This document shows, one piece after another, positions 21,502 to 31,525 of a DNA stretch of 64,000 nt. Position numbers and translations under genes: made by a program. The DNA is taken from assembly GCA_025594325.1 (NCBI GenBank), contig JANHCV010000008.1, forward strand, positions 868,001-932,000. Direction: 5' to 3'. Each line of letters starts with the position of its first letter. The first letter of the stretch is position 1. This DNA is from Blastocladiella emersonii ATCC 22665 (Eukaryota > Blastocladiomycota > Blastocladiomycetes > Blastocladiales > Blastocladiaceae). The notes below the pieces were generated by a model. That model had not been told where the DNA came from and made no database searches. It was given only the letters and a program-made list of their open reading frames with translations.

Positions 21502-21507
21502 CACATG
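21502..21507. promoter_or_regulatory. E-box-like CACATG, 68 bp upstream of copy 10
   Basis: Context GTCACATGACGCGTCGCG, behind a (GACGCGACAAGGC) direct repeat. Confidence 0.4.
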
Positions 21508-21569
21508 ACGCGTCGCGAGGCGGCGCTCCCTTCTCCTCTTCAACACCGTCACCTCCCATGTAACTGCGC

Positions 21570-23399
21570 ATGAACACTCAATGCAACTTATCCTCAAGTC
21601 AAACATCAACACTATGGACTGAGTCGTGTGAGCGCGTCGCGAACTTTGCTCGAACTCGACTGGTTCCAGCTGACGAACTCGGCAGGGAGCAACTGCTTGC
21701 GTCTCTCACGCTCTGTTGCATGGAATCTCGACTTGCACTGATCCGAGAGACCGTCTCGCGTCGGATTTATCCGTTTCCCTTCCCCCCAGTCAACACCAAG
21801 CTCAAACCTACTCCAGTCCCCCTTGATGAGCTCGAGAGACTTTGCGCACTTGTGGAAGCGCATCGGACCAACAACCCTGCACAAGACAAGCAGGGCGGGT
21901 ATTCGCCTTCAAAGCCGCCCTCAAACTATTGTAGCCCGCTTGAGCCGGGCACAAAATCGCATTCTCGTTCCCAACCTTCCCCGCGCTCCCGGTCCTCCCG
22001 GCGCTCCCGTTCTCCCTCTCACGTCTCTTCGGGACGCAGCCTTCGCTCGAAAGACGCGAATCGAAGTCGTGCAGATTCGCGAGACCGCTCTCGACGGCGT
22101 TCACGTTTGCACTCACGGAACCGCTCTCGACGGCGTTCACGTTCGCGCTCGCAAGACCGCTCTCAACGGCGCTCACGTTCGCAAAATGTGTCCCAGCTTC
22201 GCTCACGCTCGCGTTCGCGTTCGCGAACTCTGACACGGAGGCGTTCCCGGTCACGCTCGCGACGCCCCGCATCCCCTGTTCGACACAATCGGCCCCTCCC
22301 TACAGGTTCGACAGTGCCTCACCTTAACCACGGTCAGTTCCTCTGCCTGTTTCGCATGGTGCGTGAATCGGGCTTGCAGTTCAAGCGGCAACGGGGCTTA
22401 CAACATAAACGACGACTAGAAGACTCTTCTCGCGTCATGGCAGACGCCAACGACTTTCTCGCACGCTTGCGCGCTATTGCCCCTGGTGCGCCGCTGGCTC
22501 ATCTTCTCACAGTGGCGTTCCGATCGGTCCCTCGTGCAATCTTCCACATTTACGGCCTGTTTCTGCGCGACACCGCCTCGGATGCGGAAGCCACACGGAT
22601 CTTTCTCGACGCGGTCGACCCGCGAACGTACACTCCCTGGCTTCGCCAGTGGCTCGACTTCATGCCTGAGCCCCGCGAAACGGTTGCGTCGTACTACGCC
22701 AAGTTTCGTGCGCTGCTTGTCGAGGGTTTACGCTTTGATGAGGCTCTCGCGATAGACCGGAACATCAAGCAAATCTTCGCGGCCAAGCTTTACTTTGGAC
22801 TCGGATACAATCCAGACGAGCTGTTCGACGGCCTCCTGGGCGACCCGCGCAAGTCGGTTGCAGACATGGCCGCTGCAACCGGCGACCTCGTGTTCCCCTC
22901 GATACTGCTGAACCCGCTTCCGTCTTGCATCAAAACGACCGCATTCCGGGAACGGCAAGAGCCAGCGTCGCCGCTACTCCCGCAGGCACACACTTCATCT
23001 GGCGAATCGTGTACTTTCTGCAACTACCTTGGGGAACCGCTCGAGATCGCCAGGTTGCACGCCACCGAGGACTGCCTTTCGCTCAAGCACCCGCGCGTGC
23101 TCGCGCAGCTCCTGGTCACGGGTATGAGCAGCCTCGGGCGCCTCCCATCCTGGCTCTTGCGCGCGTCCATGGATGACGTTGAGCTCGAGCGTGCGATCCG
23201 CGACTGCTTTCACGTCCTGTCGCACACCCCGATCCCGAACTCGGCCGTACTCGTGCAACGGGAATCGGTTCTTTGCGCTCAGCGTGCCTTCTCGGCCGTC
23301 CTCGCGCTGCCGCCTGACCTCATGAAGCGCGCGCTGCGCAACATGTGGCCGTGTCTCCAAGCGATTCAGCCTCAGGCTCGTGTTCGTGTCAAGCAGTGA
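21570..23399 (+). CDS. Gag-like family protein, copy 10 (intact, RS linker)
   Basis: 609 residues from ATG 21570 (MNTQCNLSSSQ). N-terminal helix CCMESRLALIRETVSRRI. The RS domain (about 125-245; RSRRRSRLHSRNRSRRRSRS) lies before the core, not after it as in copy 7. Core: PRAIFHIYGLFLRDTASDAE, WLRQWLDFMPEPRETVASYY, LYFGLGYNPDELFDGLLGDP. Knuckle: C481 and C484, then HATEDC. C-terminal part with FSAVLALPPDLMKRALRNMW. It is the best template for reading the split copy 11. Confidence 0.8.
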   Translation: MNTQCNLSSSQTSTLWTESCERVANFARTRLVPADELGREQLLASLTLCCMESRLALIRETVSRRIYPFPFPPVNTKLKPTPVPLDELERLCALVEAHRTNNPAQDKQGGYSPSKPPSNYCSPLEPGTKSHSRSQPSPRSRSSRRSRSPSHVSSGRSLRSKDANRSRADSRDRSRRRSRLHSRNRSRRRSRSRSQDRSQRRSRSQNVSQLRSRSRSRSRTLTRRRSRSRSRRPASPVRHNRPLPTGSTVPHLNHGQFLCLFRMVRESGLQFKRQRGLQHKRRLEDSSRVMADANDFLARLRAIAPGAPLAHLLTVAFRSVPRAIFHIYGLFLRDTASDAEATRIFLDAVDPRTYTPWLRQWLDFMPEPRETVASYYAKFRALLVEGLRFDEALAIDRNIKQIFAAKLYFGLGYNPDELFDGLLGDPRKSVADMAAATGDLVFPSILLNPLPSCIKTTAFRERQEPASPLLPQAHTSSGESCTFCNYLGEPLEIARLHATEDCLSLKHPRVLAQLLVTGMSSLGRLPSWLLRASMDDVELERAIRDCFHVLSHTPIPNSAVLVQRESVLCAQRAFSAVLALPPDLMKRALRNMWPCLQAIQPQARVRVKQ

Positions 23400-23656
23400 G
23401 CATACATATTCGCGGTTCTGCACGACAGAGCCCATTAGGTGTGTTCACCGAGCATTCAGCGTGGTCTTCTGTCTGGATCTGACGCTGAGGACAAGCGTTC
23501 TCTGTGGTGTGCGGGCGCGCCCCGGCCGGGTTCGGCCTGGCGCCGAGGCCGTTTGATGCCGTGAATACAACGACTGTTGTACACGCTTAGATTTCAGGGC
23601 ACCGCGGCTCATCCGCCTCAGCGCACGTCGCGTCTCGCGCCTCGTCTCCAGCATAT

Positions 23657-23662
23657 CACATG
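23657..23662. promoter_or_regulatory. E-box-like CACATG, 95 bp upstream of copy 11
   Basis: Context ATCACATGATGTGG. Confidence 0.4.
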
Positions 23663-23751
23663 ATGTGGCGCTGGGGCAGAGCGGGGTTGGTTCGCACGCT
23701 CCCAAGCTCCAACGCAGCACTCTCTTACGCACTCCATCGATGCTAAATCCA

Positions 23752-24849
23752 ATGAAAACTCCATGTAATGATGATGGGCAACCAGCTTTATTGGCTGCTT
23801 GGCCTGATCCGCACGCCGTTGTTGCAACGTTTGTCCGAGCTCGCTTGGTCATGTCTGACCAGGCCCAGAAAGGCCGGCTCTTGCAAGCTATTATGTTATG
23901 CTCAATGGATCTTCGCGTAAAACAGATTCGCACAGCATCAGCAGAGCATATCGGTCTGGAAGCGTGCCCAGCCGAGACTGGTGGCGCTGAGCAGGAGGGG
24001 CGCGTTGGGTCGGTTTTGTTACACGAGCTCAATGCGCTCCGCCTCTTGATCGAGTCCCCGACGCTCAAAGCGCTTGCGGATGCCATATCTACCGATTCGA
24101 CTGTGTGCGAGCAGGCTCCTTCCCATGATGGTCAAGTTCTCACACAACCTCACTCATTGCATTGCGTGGAATCTCTGCCACCAAATGCTTTACTCGATAC
24201 ACGTCACCCCCGCGACACTTCGACTCAGCATCCGCTTTGGACACCATCGTCTTCTTCAGACACGCGCTCACGCACTCGTTCGCCTCCGCGATCCGCAGAA
24301 TCGCCGCGCCACTGATCGCGCTCACGCTTGCGGCCGCGATCCCGTTCCAGTCAGCCTTTTAGCGAGCTCTCGATTTCATGTACGAATAACATCCGGTCGC
24401 CGTCCCTTTCGCACTCCGACTTTCGTGCCATGTTCCAACGAGTTCGCGACTCCAGGGTCCAGCTTGTGACTCGCGCCGTACAGCGCGCAGAGCGGATCAC
24501 CGAGGGGCAAGCGTTCCTTCGGCGGCTTCGGAACGTCGCTGCGGGAGTCCCGCTCGCCCATCTCCTCTCAGCCGCCTACCAGAGCGTACCGCGGACATTA
24601 TACCACGTCTACGGCGTGTTTCTCCGCCAGACTATGTCTGACGCCAACGCCGAACGCGTTTTCTTGGAAGCCGCTGACCCACACATTCGGACCGATTGGC
24701 AGTGCCGCTGGCTCACGCTCTTACCCAAGCCAAACGAGCCGATCGCCACTCACTACGCCAAGTTCTGCGCTCTGCTTGCCGAGGTCGTGTCGGTCAATCT
24801 TGTGCTCAAACTTGATCAAAACATTAAGCAGCTCTTTGCGACGTCACTC
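23752..24849 (+). pseudogene. Gag-like family copy 11, 5' part, interrupted by a retrotransposon
   Basis: It starts MKTPCNDDG (ATGAAAACTCCATGTAATG). The frame is open through the N-terminal helix and the RS region, with one in-frame TGA at 24313-24315 between SPRH and SRSRLRPRSRS. A CGA to TGA change would explain it. The core follows (PRTLYHVYGVFLRQTMSDAN, CRWLTLLPKPNEPIATHY, LDQNIKQLFATSL). It is cut at codon boundary 24849, directly before the left LTR. The missing part resumes in frame at 36947. Confidence 0.85.
24845..24849 (+). repeat. 5-bp target-site duplication of the LTR element (left)
   Basis: CACTC here, CGCTC at 36942-36946. One mismatch; both sit exactly at the LTR ends. Confidence 0.75.
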
Positions 24850-25045
24850 TGAAGGCCCAGGGGACCGAGACTAGGAACGGCTCCATATAAGACTCGGTGT
24901 ATACTTCCGCCGTTAGGCTTCCCTGAGCAAATGGGGAGCGCGAGGGCAAATCGGAACAACAGCGAGGGGCGGGAGCGGCGGTGCCGCTGCACGCACTGTG
25001 CGTGTTGATTGAGGTCACTTGGCATCACCTGATCTGGTCGCAACA
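24850..25045 (-). repeat. 3' LTR of the gypsy element (196 bp)
   Basis: On the + strand it runs TGAAGGCCCAGGGG to GGTCGCAACA. It is uninterrupted and shows the empty form (CCGCCGTTAGGCTTCC) of the site where the Tc1-type element landed in the other LTR. Confidence 0.92.
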
Positions 25046-25057
25046 TCACCCCCCTCC
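25046..25057 (-). other. Polypurine tract of the gypsy element
   Basis: In sense GGAGGGGGGTGA abuts the 3' LTR, the expected plus-strand priming site. The stretch 25058-25504 between it and the chromodomain segment is an untranslated 3' region with no gene seen. Confidence 0.7.
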
Positions 25058-25504
25058 AGCTTCGGCGTACCCGCTGCAGTGTGCTAGTCGGAGCGAAGAT
25101 CAGGCGAGTGGGTTGGTGACAGTGAGTGACCGGGTGCGGCGAGGGTGGTGGCTCAGCCGGCCGTGGCGCCGCCCGTGGCGCAGCCATGTTTCGTCCAGGG
25201 CCTTGGCCCGCTCCGTTCCGACCGCTCGCAGTGCGGGCGGGGACCGTCCCGCGTGCATGACGCGTTGCCGATGATCAGCGCACCGCTTGTCGCGGGTTGA
25301 GGTGTGCGTGCAGCACGTAGATCTTCAGGTTGCACTTGGCCAATGTCAGAGTGTGCGCATAGCATGGAGAGTTTGGGATTGCACTTGGCAAGTGGGGAGG
25401 GGAGCTCACTACGCTTGGCAGGAGATTCGGAGGCGAGGTGCACGTAGCAAAGAAGAGGGTAAATTCTGTACATCATGATACGTAATCCGCGCGCGGTGCC
25501 GTGG

Positions 25505-25837
25505 CTACCGCCGCTTCTTGGCCGGCGCCTTCTTCTGGTACTGCGCCGCCGAGGGGGCCGCAGCGCGTGCTGGTTGACGCCGCCCGCGCTGGCGCGGCCG
25601 CGGAGCTCCGGTTTCCCCCTGGGGCTCGCGCGTCTCGCGCGCGGCCTGCGCGCGCTGGTTCCAGTACGTCTTGATCGCCCCGCTGGTATCAAAATCGGTC
25701 GAGGGCTCCCACGAGTCTTCCAGCTTTGGGCTGGTCCACTTGACACGGTACTCGAGCACCGTACCGACGTAGCGATGGTTGAGGATCCGGCGGACCGCAA
25801 AGGACTGCTCCGTGATTGCCTCGCCCACCTCGATTAG
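25505..25837 (-). CDS. Chromodomain tail of the integrase, behind an in-frame stop
   Basis: This is in the same frame as gag-pol, separated only by TGA at 25840-25838. It contains FAVRRILNHRYVGTVLEYRV, then KWTSPKLEDSWEP and a final TYWNQ, the chromodomain pattern (EKIL..R...EYLVKW....WEP...L...W). A basic C-terminal tail ends KKAPAKKRR. Chromodomains on fungal gypsy integrases bind modified histone H3 and steer integration. The stop may be a CGA to TGA mutation or a readthrough signal. Confidence 0.75.
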   Translation of the reverse strand, partial: LIEVGEAITEQSFAVRRILNHRYVGTVLEYRVKWTSPKLEDSWEPSTDFDTSGAIKTYWNQRAQAARETREPQGETGAPRPRQRGRRQPARAAAPSAAQYQKKAPAKKRR

Positions 25838-28800
25838 TCAGAGGTAGTTCACGGGCACCTTCTCAACCAGCATGCCGGTCGCGTCGAGCAGCGTGTAGGC
25901 GCCGCCGCGGTTGCGCCGCACTACGCGGTACAGCCCCTCGAACCGCGGATCAGCCAATGAGGAACGGTCCGTGGTCAGGCACATGACCGTGGCGCCCGCG
26001 GGGAAGTCAAGCTCCTCGATCTTGTGGCGTTTGCAGAACGCCTCGAATGCTCGGGCAGCCAGCTTGGACGTGCGCTGCGCCATGGCGGGGAACACCACGT
26101 TGCGCATCAGGCCGAGTCGTGCCTGCTGCTTGACCTCGGTGAGTGGCCGCAGGGGCTTCTGCTCTGAGTAGTTGGCGAGCGGGTTCGACGGCCGCGCGAA
26201 CATGAGCGAGAACGGGGTCAACGAGTGGCGAGAGTGCGTCGAGTTGTTGTACACGAACTGGGCCATGGGGAGCGTCGACGGCCATGCCGCCAAGTTGCCC
26301 TTGATCGTCACGAGCAGCTTGGTTTTGATGGTGCGCACCAGTCGCTCAGCTGCACCGTTGCCCTGCGGGTGGTACGGCGAGATGAACCAGTGGTTGATGC
26401 CCGCCAGGCGCGTGAACTCGGCGAGGAGGTGGTTGGCAAACTCAGGACCATTGTCGGACTGGATGACGCGCGGGAACCCGTAGCCGAGGAAGATGTGCCA
26501 CAGGGCCTGCGCGATGTCGCTCGCCGTGATCGACTTGAGGGGCACGAGCCACGCGTAGCGCGTCGCGACGTCGATCACAAGGAGGATCTTGGAGAACCCG
26601 TTGGGCGACAGCGGCATGGTGGCGCAATTGATGGCAATGTGGTCGAGCGGGAACTCGGCCTTGACCAAGCGGGCCGGATGGAAACCGTGCGCCGCGATAG
26701 AGAAACGCTGGCAGTCCATGCAGTTGCGGGTGAGCTGGCGGCAGTCGCCAATGAGGCCAGGCCAGTTGTGGCCGTGCGCGTGCAGGTAGTTGCGCATGCC
26801 GGTCGCGCCCTGGTGGCACGCCGCGTGCGCCTGCTCAAGTAGGCCGGCGCGCTCGCCCTTGGGCGTCTCCTTGTCGGGCACGAGCTCGGCAGGATTGACG
26901 GCCACGACTGGACTCGCAGTGGTGGCAGCCTCCGCGGCACGCGCCTTGGCTGCCCGCGTCATCGCGGCCATGACTGCGTGGGTCGCAATCGCTTTCGCTA
27001 CGGCCTGGCGCGGCGGGCGCGACTGGAACACGAGATGGGCCGCGTGCTGCGGTTCGCTCCCATTGGTGCCGCCCTGCGGCAGGGTTGGGCGGAGCGGGTA
27101 CTTGCCTTTGGTGCACTCGTCGGCGCGGTACAGGTCCTGGAGCGTGGCGTGCGCGACGAACACACCATCCCGCACCTCACCCCCCTCCAGGTCGTTGGTC
27201 GGCCGAAAATTTTCGCGGGATGGAGTGGAGGATGAGGACGCAGGCTCGACGTCGCCCGCGTAGCCAAGCGCGTGCAGCCGCGAGAGGCAGTCGGGCATGG
27301 CGTTGCGGATGCCGGGGATGTACGCGATCTCGAAGTCGAGCGAGGTGAGGGTGTCGAGCCAGTTGGTGTAGATCGGCGGGAGCGCCTTCTGGGTGAGGAG
27401 GAACTGCAGCGCCTGGTGGTCCGTGAACAACGTGAAGCGACGGCCGGCAACGTAGTAGTAGAGGCGGGTCATGGCGAACACAATGCCGAGGAGCTCACGC
27501 TTGGTCGCCAAGTAGTTGCGCTTGGCCGCACGCAGCGCACGCGACGCGAACACGATGTAGCGCGGGTTCTTGGGCGAGCCCTGGAATAGCACAGCGCCGA
27601 GACCCGAGGCCAACGCGTTCGTGGCCACAAAGAACGGCTGCGAGAAGTTGGGCTTAGCGAGGCACGGCGCGTTCTCGACGGCGAGCTTGAGCGCGTCGAA
27701 GGCCTTCTGGCACGCTGGCGTCCACACCGCTGGGTTACGGGTGTCAATCACTGGCGTGTTGCGCAGCGCGTTGAGCGGCTCCATGATGGTCGCGGCGAGC
27801 GGGATGTAGGGGCGCAGGTAGTTGACAAGACCAAGGAACTGCTGCACCTGCTTGCCCGTGGTGGGGATGGACCAGTTGCGGATCTGCACAACCTTGGCCG
27901 GCGCCGGGCGCACGCCCTTGGCGGACACGACGTGGCCCAGCAGGTGCACGCGCTGGTAGAAGAAGTGGCACTTGCGCGGCTGCAGGCGGAGACCAAACTC
28001 GGTGAGCCGCTCCAGCGCCATGGCGACGTGGCGGCCGTGCTCCTCGACCATGTTTGAGAAGATGACAATGTCGTCAACGAACACGCGCACAAACGGCATG
28101 TCCTTGAAGATGTCAGTCATGACGGCCTGGAAGTGCGAGGACAGCGTCTTGAGGCCGAACGGCCCGCGGCGGAACTGGTACTGGATGTTCTCCCATGTGA
28201 ACGTGAGGATGTGGCTATCTTCGGGCGCGACCATGAACTGGTGGAACGACGCGCACAGGTCGAGCGTCGAGTAGACGAAAGCGCCCGCGACGATCTCAAA
28301 GATGGCGTCAATGAGCGGGATCGGGCGCTTGTCAGGCTCAAGCACCTCGTTGACGTGGCGCAGGTCGAGGCAGATGCGCAGGCCGGTGACCTTGCCGTCA
28401 ACGTCCTGCTTCTCAACGCTCAGGAGCGAGCTGTTCCAGTCGGACTTGCGGACGCAGCGTTCAATGACGCCGTGGCGGAGCCAGTCGGTGACAGCCTCGC
28501 CAAACGCCTGCAGGTTGGCCTGCGGTACGCGATACTGCGCGTGGTACTGGCGGTACTTGTCGGGGTTCTTGGCGAGTGACATGTTGATCTTGACGTGGAT
28601 CACCAAGTCCGGGTGTTTGCAGAAGGACTCAGGCAAGAGCGCCGCGTTGGCAGCAAGCGCATCTCGCATCCGCTGCGGCCAGTGCTCGGGCGGGACAAGC
28701 GGCTTGTCGTCCTTGGAGATGGGCGGGTCGCGCTTGTTGTTGGGCGCGGGCACCAACTTGTATGCGGGATCCGACGGGATGACGCCGCCAATGTAGATGC

Positions 28801-31072
28801 CGATCTGCGAGAGCACGTCGCGGCCGAGCAGCGGCACCTGGTTCGGGCTGTGCATGACGCGGAACTTGTGCGCGAGCTTGCGCTGGTTGGCGGACATGAC
28901 GCAGTCGAGGTGACCAATGCGCACGACCGCGCCGCCAATGCCCGTGATGGTCTTGTGCGCGCCGTAGACGTGCGGTGCGAGATGCTGCAGCGCCGAGTAT
29001 GGGAGGATTGAGACGTCGGCGCCTGTATTGATCATGGCGGAGATGACAAGCGGCGCCCCATTGGGACTCTTTTGCGAGACAAGAGAGATTGGGATCATGG
29101 GTTTTTCGTTTATTTTGGCGGAGGAATCTGCTACGTAGCAGGCAAAAGAGGGAACCGTGGGACACGACTCAACCTTGGTCAACTCGAGCTCCATCTGGTA
29201 GTTGTTGGCTGTGGCCATGACTTGGTCGCTACGCAAACACGAGGCGAGGATGGAATCACCCTGCGCGGAGGCAGTGGTGAGTGAACCGTGGTTTCCACAA
29301 GCGAGAGGATGGCTGCATAGGCCCAAGGGATCCGTTGGATCAAGAAGAGAAGGCGTACCCATATGCGGTCGGTTTGACAGCGCACCCGCGTGAGGTGCGC
29401 CGGCCAAGAAGAGGGTCTGCGGCACCAGCTGGACGCACTGCAGGTAGAGCACAATGACCCGCGTTGGCAGGGCCATGATGGCGGCGAGGAACTGGGTGGC
29501 GAGCGTGGCCATGTTGCCCTCGTCCTGCATCATGTCAAGCAGCTTGCCGATGAACTCCATGGCGGTCTGGTTGTCCTTGATCTCGGGCTGCACCAGCGGC
29601 GGGTGGCCCCGCAGCGTCGCGTACTTGATGGCCATGCGGATTGTGGACACGGCGAACTTGGGGCCGGGCAGCGTGAGGTTGTGGCAGTAACGCAGGGAGT
29701 GCGAGCGGGCGGTCTTGCCGTGGATTGACGTGGGAGCTGCGTAGCAGTACGCGCACGGCGTCCCCTCCATCTGCGTCTCGCACCCCTCGTTGACCAGTAG
29801 GCGCGACATTGAGGCAAGGAACTTGCGGACCTTGATGCCCGGGCGGTTGGGCAACTGCTGCTGCTGCTGCGGGTGCTGGTACGCGAACTGCTGCGGTGGC
29901 ATCTGCTGCTGCGGGAACAGCACGAACCCGCCAACCTGCGCCTGCTGCGGGAAATACTGCTGCTGCATGATGGGGACCGCGTACGGCATGGGCTGCTGAT
30001 AGTAGACCTGGCCGCCCTGCATCGGCAGCATCTCGGCCGAGTTGACCTGGAACGACTGCGGCGGCGCCTGCACCATGGGCGGCGGGGCCAAGCCATTTGG
30101 GCGGCCGTACGGCACAAACAGGTTCTGGTTCTTGTTGGGGCGCAGGCGCGGGGCGCCTTGGTGGTGGTTGCCGCTGCCACTGCCCCCCGAGGGGACCGTC
30201 ACGGCCTGCGGCTTGGCGGGCAGGTTGTTGTTGGACTGCTTCTTAGCCATGGCGGGGATTGAGAGGGTGTGGGACGCCACCTCCTTGATCATGTCCTTGA
30301 ACACCGTGTGCTGGTCGCCTGCCATGCGGTTGATCTTGACAAGGTCCTCATTGTGCAGGCCGAGCAGCTTGTGCACAAACATGGTCTTGATGAGGGGCTG
30401 GTTTCTGAGCACGGCCCAGTTGTTGTTGGCCGAGAGCGCGGCCACGAAGCGGTCGGCGGCGGCCTGGACCGTCTCGCGGTTGTACACCAGAATGTCAATG
30501 ATGGGCTGGTGGTGGATGTGGTAGTTGGGCGACTGCGTGGCGCGGAAGAACAGGTCCGTGGCGGCCTCGGTCGACATGCCCGGCTTGAGGCCCTTGTTGA
30601 TGCGGTTCCAGACCTTGGGCGAGAACAGTGACTGCAGGTGCGGGAGCGCTGCGGCGAAGGACAGGTACGACGCCTTGGACTTGACCGTCTCGAGCCACAC
30701 CTGGGGGTCACGGTGGGTGTCGGGGCGGTCCTCGATGCCATACGTTGGCAGGTTGGGGAGCATGCGCTTGAGGGCCTTGATCGACAATGACAACAGCGTC
30801 AGGGCGTCGTGACCCTTGAGGCGGTCCTTGGCGTGCTTGAGGACGCGCTTGTACATCTCGTTGTCGTTGGTCAGCTTGTTGAGCTCCTTCTTGAGGGTGA
30901 TCTTCTCCTTGGGCGTTGTTTCCGGGCGCAGCGCCTTGGCCTGGTTCTGCACGATCTCGTCGGCAATGAACATGAGCTTGTTGCCGAGCGCCAAAATCAG
31001 CTCCTCAAGCTCGAGGTACGCGGTTGGCAGCTTGGTGGTCGCGAGGTACGTCTTGAGGGGGTCGTTGGACAT
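25838..31072 (-). CDS. Gag-Pol polyprotein of the gypsy element, 1744 residues, open but with altered catalytic Asp codons
   Basis: One uninterrupted frame from MSNDPLKTY. Gag: helical N-terminus, capsid-like region about 115-285, Gln-rich linker (QQQMPPQQF), then CAYC near 440 and HSLRYC, a CX2C...HX4C knuckle. Pol: protease with N682-TGADVSILP, reverse transcriptase with FVDD (Asp 1000 and 1001), RNase H beginning ATN1152-A, integrase zinc region (HAACHQG, CMDC) and core with N1482, SDNGPEF and GAAERL. At positions 682, 1152 and 1482 the family normally has the catalytic Asp; here the codons read AAT, AAC and AAT. The frame looks translatable but protease, RNase H and integrase are predicted inactive. 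Confidence 0.9.
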   Translation of the reverse strand: MSNDPLKTYLATTKLPTAYLELEELILALGNKLMFIADEIVQNQAKALRPETTPKEKITLKKELNKLTNDNEMYKRVLKHAKDRLKGHDALTLLSLSIKALKRMLPNLPTYGIEDRPDTHRDPQVWLETVKSKASYLSFAAALPHLQSLFSPKVWNRINKGLKPGMSTEAATDLFFRATQSPNYHIHHQPIIDILVYNRETVQAAADRFVAALSANNNWAVLRNQPLIKTMFVHKLLGLHNEDLVKINRMAGDQHTVFKDMIKEVASHTLSIPAMAKKQSNNNLPAKPQAVTVPSGGSGSGNHHQGAPRLRPNKNQNLFVPYGRPNGLAPPPMVQAPPQSFQVNSAEMLPMQGGQVYYQQPMPYAVPIMQQQYFPQQAQVGGFVLFPQQQMPPQQFAYQHPQQQQQLPNRPGIKVRKFLASMSRLLVNEGCETQMEGTPCAYCYAAPTSIHGKTARSHSLRYCHNLTLPGPKFAVSTIRMAIKYATLRGHPPLVQPEIKDNQTAMEFIGKLLDMMQDEGNMATLATQFLAAIMALPTRVIVLYLQCVQLVPQTLFLAGAPHAGALSNRPHMGTPSLLDPTDPLGLCSHPLACGNHGSLTTASAQGDSILASCLRSDQVMATANNYQMELELTKVESCPTVPSFACYVADSSAKINEKPMIPISLVSQKSPNGAPLVISAMINTGADVSILPYSALQHLAPHVYGAHKTITGIGGAVVRIGHLDCVMSANQRKLAHKFRVMHSPNQVPLLGRDVLSQIGIYIGGVIPSDPAYKLVPAPNNKRDPPISKDDKPLVPPEHWPQRMRDALAANAALLPESFCKHPDLVIHVKINMSLAKNPDKYRQYHAQYRVPQANLQAFGEAVTDWLRHGVIERCVRKSDWNSSLLSVEKQDVDGKVTGLRICLDLRHVNEVLEPDKRPIPLIDAIFEIVAGAFVYSTLDLCASFHQFMVAPEDSHILTFTWENIQYQFRRGPFGLKTLSSHFQAVMTDIFKDMPFVRVFVDDIVIFSNMVEEHGRHVAMALERLTEFGLRLQPRKCHFFYQRVHLLGHVVSAKGVRPAPAKVVQIRNWSIPTTGKQVQQFLGLVNYLRPYIPLAATIMEPLNALRNTPVIDTRNPAVWTPACQKAFDALKLAVENAPCLAKPNFSQPFFVATNALASGLGAVLFQGSPKNPRYIVFASRALRAAKRNYLATKRELLGIVFAMTRLYYYVAGRRFTLFTDHQALQFLLTQKALPPIYTNWLDTLTSLDFEIAYIPGIRNAMPDCLSRLHALGYAGDVEPASSSSTPSRENFRPTNDLEGGEVRDGVFVAHATLQDLYRADECTKGKYPLRPTLPQGGTNGSEPQHAAHLVFQSRPPRQAVAKAIATHAVMAAMTRAAKARAAEAATTASPVVAVNPAELVPDKETPKGERAGLLEQAHAACHQGATGMRNYLHAHGHNWPGLIGDCRQLTRNCMDCQRFSIAAHGFHPARLVKAEFPLDHIAINCATMPLSPNGFSKILLVIDVATRYAWLVPLKSITASDIAQALWHIFLGYGFPRVIQSDNGPEFANHLLAEFTRLAGINHWFISPYHPQGNGAAERLVRTIKTKLLVTIKGNLAAWPSTLPMAQFVYNNSTHSRHSLTPFSLMFARPSNPLANYSEQKPLRPLTEVKQQARLGLMRNVVFPAMAQRTSKLAARAFEAFCKRHKIEELDFPAGATVMCLTTDRSSLADPRFEGLYRVVRRNRGGAYTLLDATGMLVEKVPVNYL

Positions 31073-31159
31073 GGTGTGGTGGTGCCAAGGTTGAGCGCAA
31101 GCGAGAGAGAGAGTGTGTGTGTGTTTGCTCGGGAAGGCAGGGAGGTCTATACGGAAAAA

Positions 31160-31225
31160 TGAAGGCCCAGGGGACCGAGACTAGGAACGGCTCCGTATAA
31201 GACTCGGTGTATACTTCCGCCGTTA
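31160..31225 (-). repeat. 5' LTR, internal part (66 bp) before the nested insertion
   Basis: It matches the first 66 bp of 24850-25045 with one mismatch (CTCCGTATAA against CTCCATATAA) and ends at the TA used as target by the Tc1-type element. Confidence 0.92.
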
Positions 31226-31381
31226 CAGCCATTTTCAGAAGAGACAGGACTGGAGCAAAGCAAGCCGCAAGGCTTGCAAGCGCAACAGCAAGCGCGTGCT
31301 TGCGGCTTGCGCACAGGGCCGACGCAACTTGCAAGCAAGGGTTTGCGCGCTGCAGAGCGTGGGAAGGGTTCGGAAAAATAA
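31226..31381 (+). repeat. Left terminal inverted repeat, about 156 bp, imperfect
   Basis: The outer 25 bp match the right end perfectly. The inner part is looser but ends with the same CTGCAGAG...TTCGGAAAAATAA-type sequence. Many GCAAGC motifs could be transposase-binding sites. Confidence 0.8.
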
Positions 31382-31525
31382 GGTCAGCAGGGTCGCTCCC
31401 TGGCTCACAGCGCGCGGAGGGAGCGGCTCCGACTCGGGCCTCTCCTCTCTCGTCACCTCTCCCCCCCTCTTTGACTCTCCCCTCTCCCCCCTCCCCGACC
31501 GCGACTCGCCAAAACAACCTGCACC

